From positions 1-26,044 of the forward strand of contig JAQVTJ010000011.1 in the NCBI GenBank assembly GCA_028700095.1: a DNA stretch of 26,044 bases, in the 5' to 3' direction. Below are positions 23,873 to 26,044 of this stretch, piece by piece. The position numbers and the translations under genes are program-made. Source of the stretch: Methanobacterium sp. GTDB taxonomy: Archaea; Methanobacteriota; Methanobacteria; Methanobacteriales; Methanobacteriaceae. Below the pieces are notes generated by a model. That model saw only the letters and a program-made list of their open reading frames with translations. It made no database searches and was not told where the DNA came from. How positions within the stretch are numbered: position 1 is the stretch's first letter; every line of letters begins with the position of its first letter.

Positions 23873-26026
23873 TCAGGCCATATATTTTTCTATAATACCA
23901 TTATTAGATTTTTTAAGTTCTTCAATAGGAATGTTAAATGAATTAGTTATAATAAGATTATTTCCTTTAACTTCTCCAATAATTGCTGATGGAACTGTTA
24001 TATTTGAAAGCACATCTTCAACTGCATCTTTCTTAACAGTTAACAGATATCTGCCATTGGATTCTGAGAAAAGTATGGTTGAAATATCCATATCTTCTCT
24101 AACAGGTACTTTTAATAAATCTATAACTGCACCTAATCCTCCTGAAATTGCCATTTCTGAGATGGCCACTCCAAGACCTCCTGAAGAACAGTCATGAACA
24201 GCGGTGATATTATTATTTGTATCATTTTTTATAATTTCAAGAATTGATTTTCCTGCCAGATATTCTTTTTTAATATTAACTTCTGGTGCTTTTCCCTGTA
24301 CAATACCATATACTGATCTATGATATTCTGAACCATCAAGTTCTGGATGTGTAATACCAACCATAATAATTATATCTTCTTCATTCTTAAATCCAGAAGT
24401 TCTAATATCTTTTATATCCATTTTTCCTGCTACACCTATAACAGGTGAAGGATTTACAGTTATTCCTTCTCTTTCATTATAAAAACTAACATTACCACTG
24501 ATAACAGGAATATTAAAATATTCAGCAACTTCTGACATTCCTTTAACACATTCATTAAACTGCCATAATATCTCTGGTTTTTCAGGGTTTCCAAAGTTTA
24601 AACAGTCTACTATACATAGAGGATCTGCACCCATTGAAATAACATTTCTTATTGCTTCAGCAACCGAACCTGCTCCTCCCTGGAAAGGATTAAGTTTGGT
24701 GTGTATACTATTACAGTCAGATGTAATTGCAAAAGCAGTGTTTTTATCAACACGTATAACAGCAGCATCATCTCCAGGTTTTATAATGGTTCCTGCTTTG
24801 ACTTCATGATCATATTGTCTATAAACCCATTCTTTATTTGCAATATTTTCTGAAGATAATAATCTAAGCAAACCTTCCTTGGGATCCATATTTTTAATAT
24901 TAATATATTTTTGGGATTCAACTGGTTTTTTCATTTCCCTATTAATAAAAGGAGGATCTGCAAGTAGTTTGGCAGGAATATTTGCAATAATATTTCCATT
25001 AAATGTTGTTATGAATTGATCACTTTCAATAACCTCACCAACAACTGCAGCTGGAAGTTCATATTTATTAAAAATAGCTATTAATTTATTAACATCATCA
25101 GGATGAACAACAAAAACCATTCTCTCCTGAGATTCTGATAACATAATTTCATAGGGTGTCATTCCATTTTCACGTAATGGAATTTTTGTTATTTCTACTG
25201 TTGCACCATTTCCACATTTTGCAGCTAGTTCTGAAATACAACATGTAATTCCTCCACCACCTAGATCCTTTAAACCTTGTATTTTAATATTTTCCAGAAC
25301 TTCAAATGTTGCATCCATCACCTGTTTTTTAGTAAATGGATCTCCTATTTGTACAGTTGGTCTGCTTTCTAATTCAGATGTGGTGGTAAGTTCTTCAGAT
25401 GCAAAGGTAACACCATGTATTCCATCTCTTCCTGTTCTACCACCCATTAAAACAAAAACATCACCTATATTTGGTGCAATTCCTCTCATTATTGAATCTT
25501 TTCTTACTATACCTGCACATATAACATTTACAAGGGGGTTGTACTGGAAATTATTGTCAAATTCTACTTCTCCACCAACTGTTGGTATACCAATACGATT
25601 TCCATAGTCTGATATTCCTTTAACAACATATTCAAAGAGATATTTAGATCTTTGATCTTTAAGATAACCAAAACGCAGAGAATCTAACAATGCAACAGGC
25701 ACGGCACCCATAGAGATTATATCTCTTATTATTCCACCAATTCCTGTACCTGACCCTCCACAGGGTTCTATTGCAGAAGGATGATTATGACTTTCCATTC
25801 CTATAACTAAAGCAAGCTCATCTGTAAGTTCAACAACACCTGCATCATCTCCAGGACCTATTATTACATTATCTCCCTCTGTTGGGAAAAGTTTTAATAT
25901 GGGTCTGCTACTTTTATAGGAACAATGTTCTGAGAACATTATATCTAACATTCCATATTCCAAGGAATTAGGTTCTCTTCCTATTTGAATCTTAATATAT
26001 TCAATTTCTGTGTCTGTTAAAGTCAT
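23873..26026 (-). CDS. purL: Phosphoribosylformylglycinamidine synthase subunit PurL
   Basis: The 717-residue small-form PurL, which forms FGAM from FGAR with ATP, using ammonia delivered by PurQ and PurS (fourth step of purine synthesis). The length is right for the archaeal/Gram-positive three-protein form, not the 1300-residue fused enzyme. Motifs include MLDIMFSEHCSYKSSRP near the N-terminus, GPGDDAGVV, MESHNHPSAIEP, GGSGTGIGGIIRDIISMGA, DLGGGGITCCISE, GDDAAVIRV with QGGAGSVAEAIRNVISMGA in the second AIRS-like repeat, and HDCSSGGLGVAISEMA. No purQ or purS is in the window; they may lie outside. The ATG at 26026 has only a weak GTGAT upstream. It leads an operon with the kinase and membrane protein. 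Confidence 0.96.
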   Translation of the reverse strand: MTLTDTEIEYIKIQIGREPNSLEYGMLDIMFSEHCSYKSSRPILKLFPTEGDNVIIGPGDDAGVVELTDELALVIGMESHNHPSAIEPCGGSGTGIGGIIRDIISMGAVPVALLDSLRFGYLKDQRSKYLFEYVVKGISDYGNRIGIPTVGGEVEFDNNFQYNPLVNVICAGIVRKDSIMRGIAPNIGDVFVLMGGRTGRDGIHGVTFASEELTTTSELESRPTVQIGDPFTKKQVMDATFEVLENIKIQGLKDLGGGGITCCISELAAKCGNGATVEITKIPLRENGMTPYEIMLSESQERMVFVVHPDDVNKLIAIFNKYELPAAVVGEVIESDQFITTFNGNIIANIPAKLLADPPFINREMKKPVESQKYINIKNMDPKEGLLRLLSSENIANKEWVYRQYDHEVKAGTIIKPGDDAAVIRVDKNTAFAITSDCNSIHTKLNPFQGGAGSVAEAIRNVISMGADPLCIVDCLNFGNPEKPEILWQFNECVKGMSEVAEYFNIPVISGNVSFYNEREGITVNPSPVIGVAGKMDIKDIRTSGFKNEEDIIIMVGITHPELDGSEYHRSVYGIVQGKAPEVNIKKEYLAGKSILEIIKNDTNNNITAVHDCSSGGLGVAISEMAISGGLGAVIDLLKVPVREDMDISTILFSESNGRYLLTVKKDAVEDVLSNITVPSAIIGEVKGNNLIITNSFNIPIEELKKSNNGIIEKYMA

Positions 26027-26044
26027 ATTATCACATAAATATTT

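Noticed and set aside
23931..25607. Plus-strand frames inside purL (23931-24197, 25380-25607)
   Set aside because: Antisense shadows of a highly conserved gene.

Overview
The window is about 26 kb of very AT-rich chromosome from a methanogenic archaeon. The best fit is Methanobacteriaceae (Methanobrevibacter or Methanosphaera and relatives); the genus is not resolved. Support comes from a methanogen-type redox regulator (MsvR), a short archaeal PurL, an archaeal site-2 protease, DUF166, an OGG1-type glycosylase, CbiL, T-rich terminators, TATA-type promoters and GGAGG/GGTGAT ribosome-binding sites. A molybdopterin-pathway gene (moeA) argues against a Methanosphaera stadtmanae-like gene set, which to my knowledge lacks molybdopterin synthesis.

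Layout. 1-2000: a lysA remnant joined to unrelated sequence, then argD (both minus). 2059-2966: a cyclophilin and a small membrane protein (plus). 3097-8845: a minus-strand run with an OGG1-like glycosylase, a frameshifted agmatinase, a stand-alone proteasome-like Ntn hydrolase, a small protein with a possible TFB-like cyclin fold, an AAG-type glycosylase and a frameshifted hisF. 9111: tRNA-Arg(TCG). 9527-12984: a double-CDGSH iron-sulfur protein, a convergent XPD/DinG-type helicase and cbiL. 13034-15762: a redox-defence block in which msvR and a short rubrerythrin diverge from a shared regulatory region with two MsvR-like operators, followed by a convergent NADH oxidase/CoA-disulfide reductase-like flavoprotein. 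16148-18698: a plus-strand set of DUF166, DsrE, DsrE, an Fe-S protein and DsrE. 18757-21330: an M50 site-2 protease and moeA (minus). 21570-22195: a frameshifted CadD-like transporter (plus). 22281-26026: a minus operon of purL, a CTP-dependent polyprenol/diacylglycerol-type kinase and an unknown polytopic membrane protein.

Two points cut across the window. First, six otherwise well-conserved genes (agmatinase, hisF, CDGSH, two DsrE genes, cadD) each carry one single-base frameshift, five of them at short A/T runs. This looks more like sequencing or assembly indels than mass gene decay, but only reads can decide. Second, the most interesting candidate systems are the DsrE/DsrE/Fe-S/DsrE cluster, which resembles a TusDCB/DsrEFH sulfur relay with an Fe-S protein inserted, and the proteasome-like hydrolase beside the TFB-like small protein. 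No CRISPR array, rRNA or complete insertion sequence was seen.
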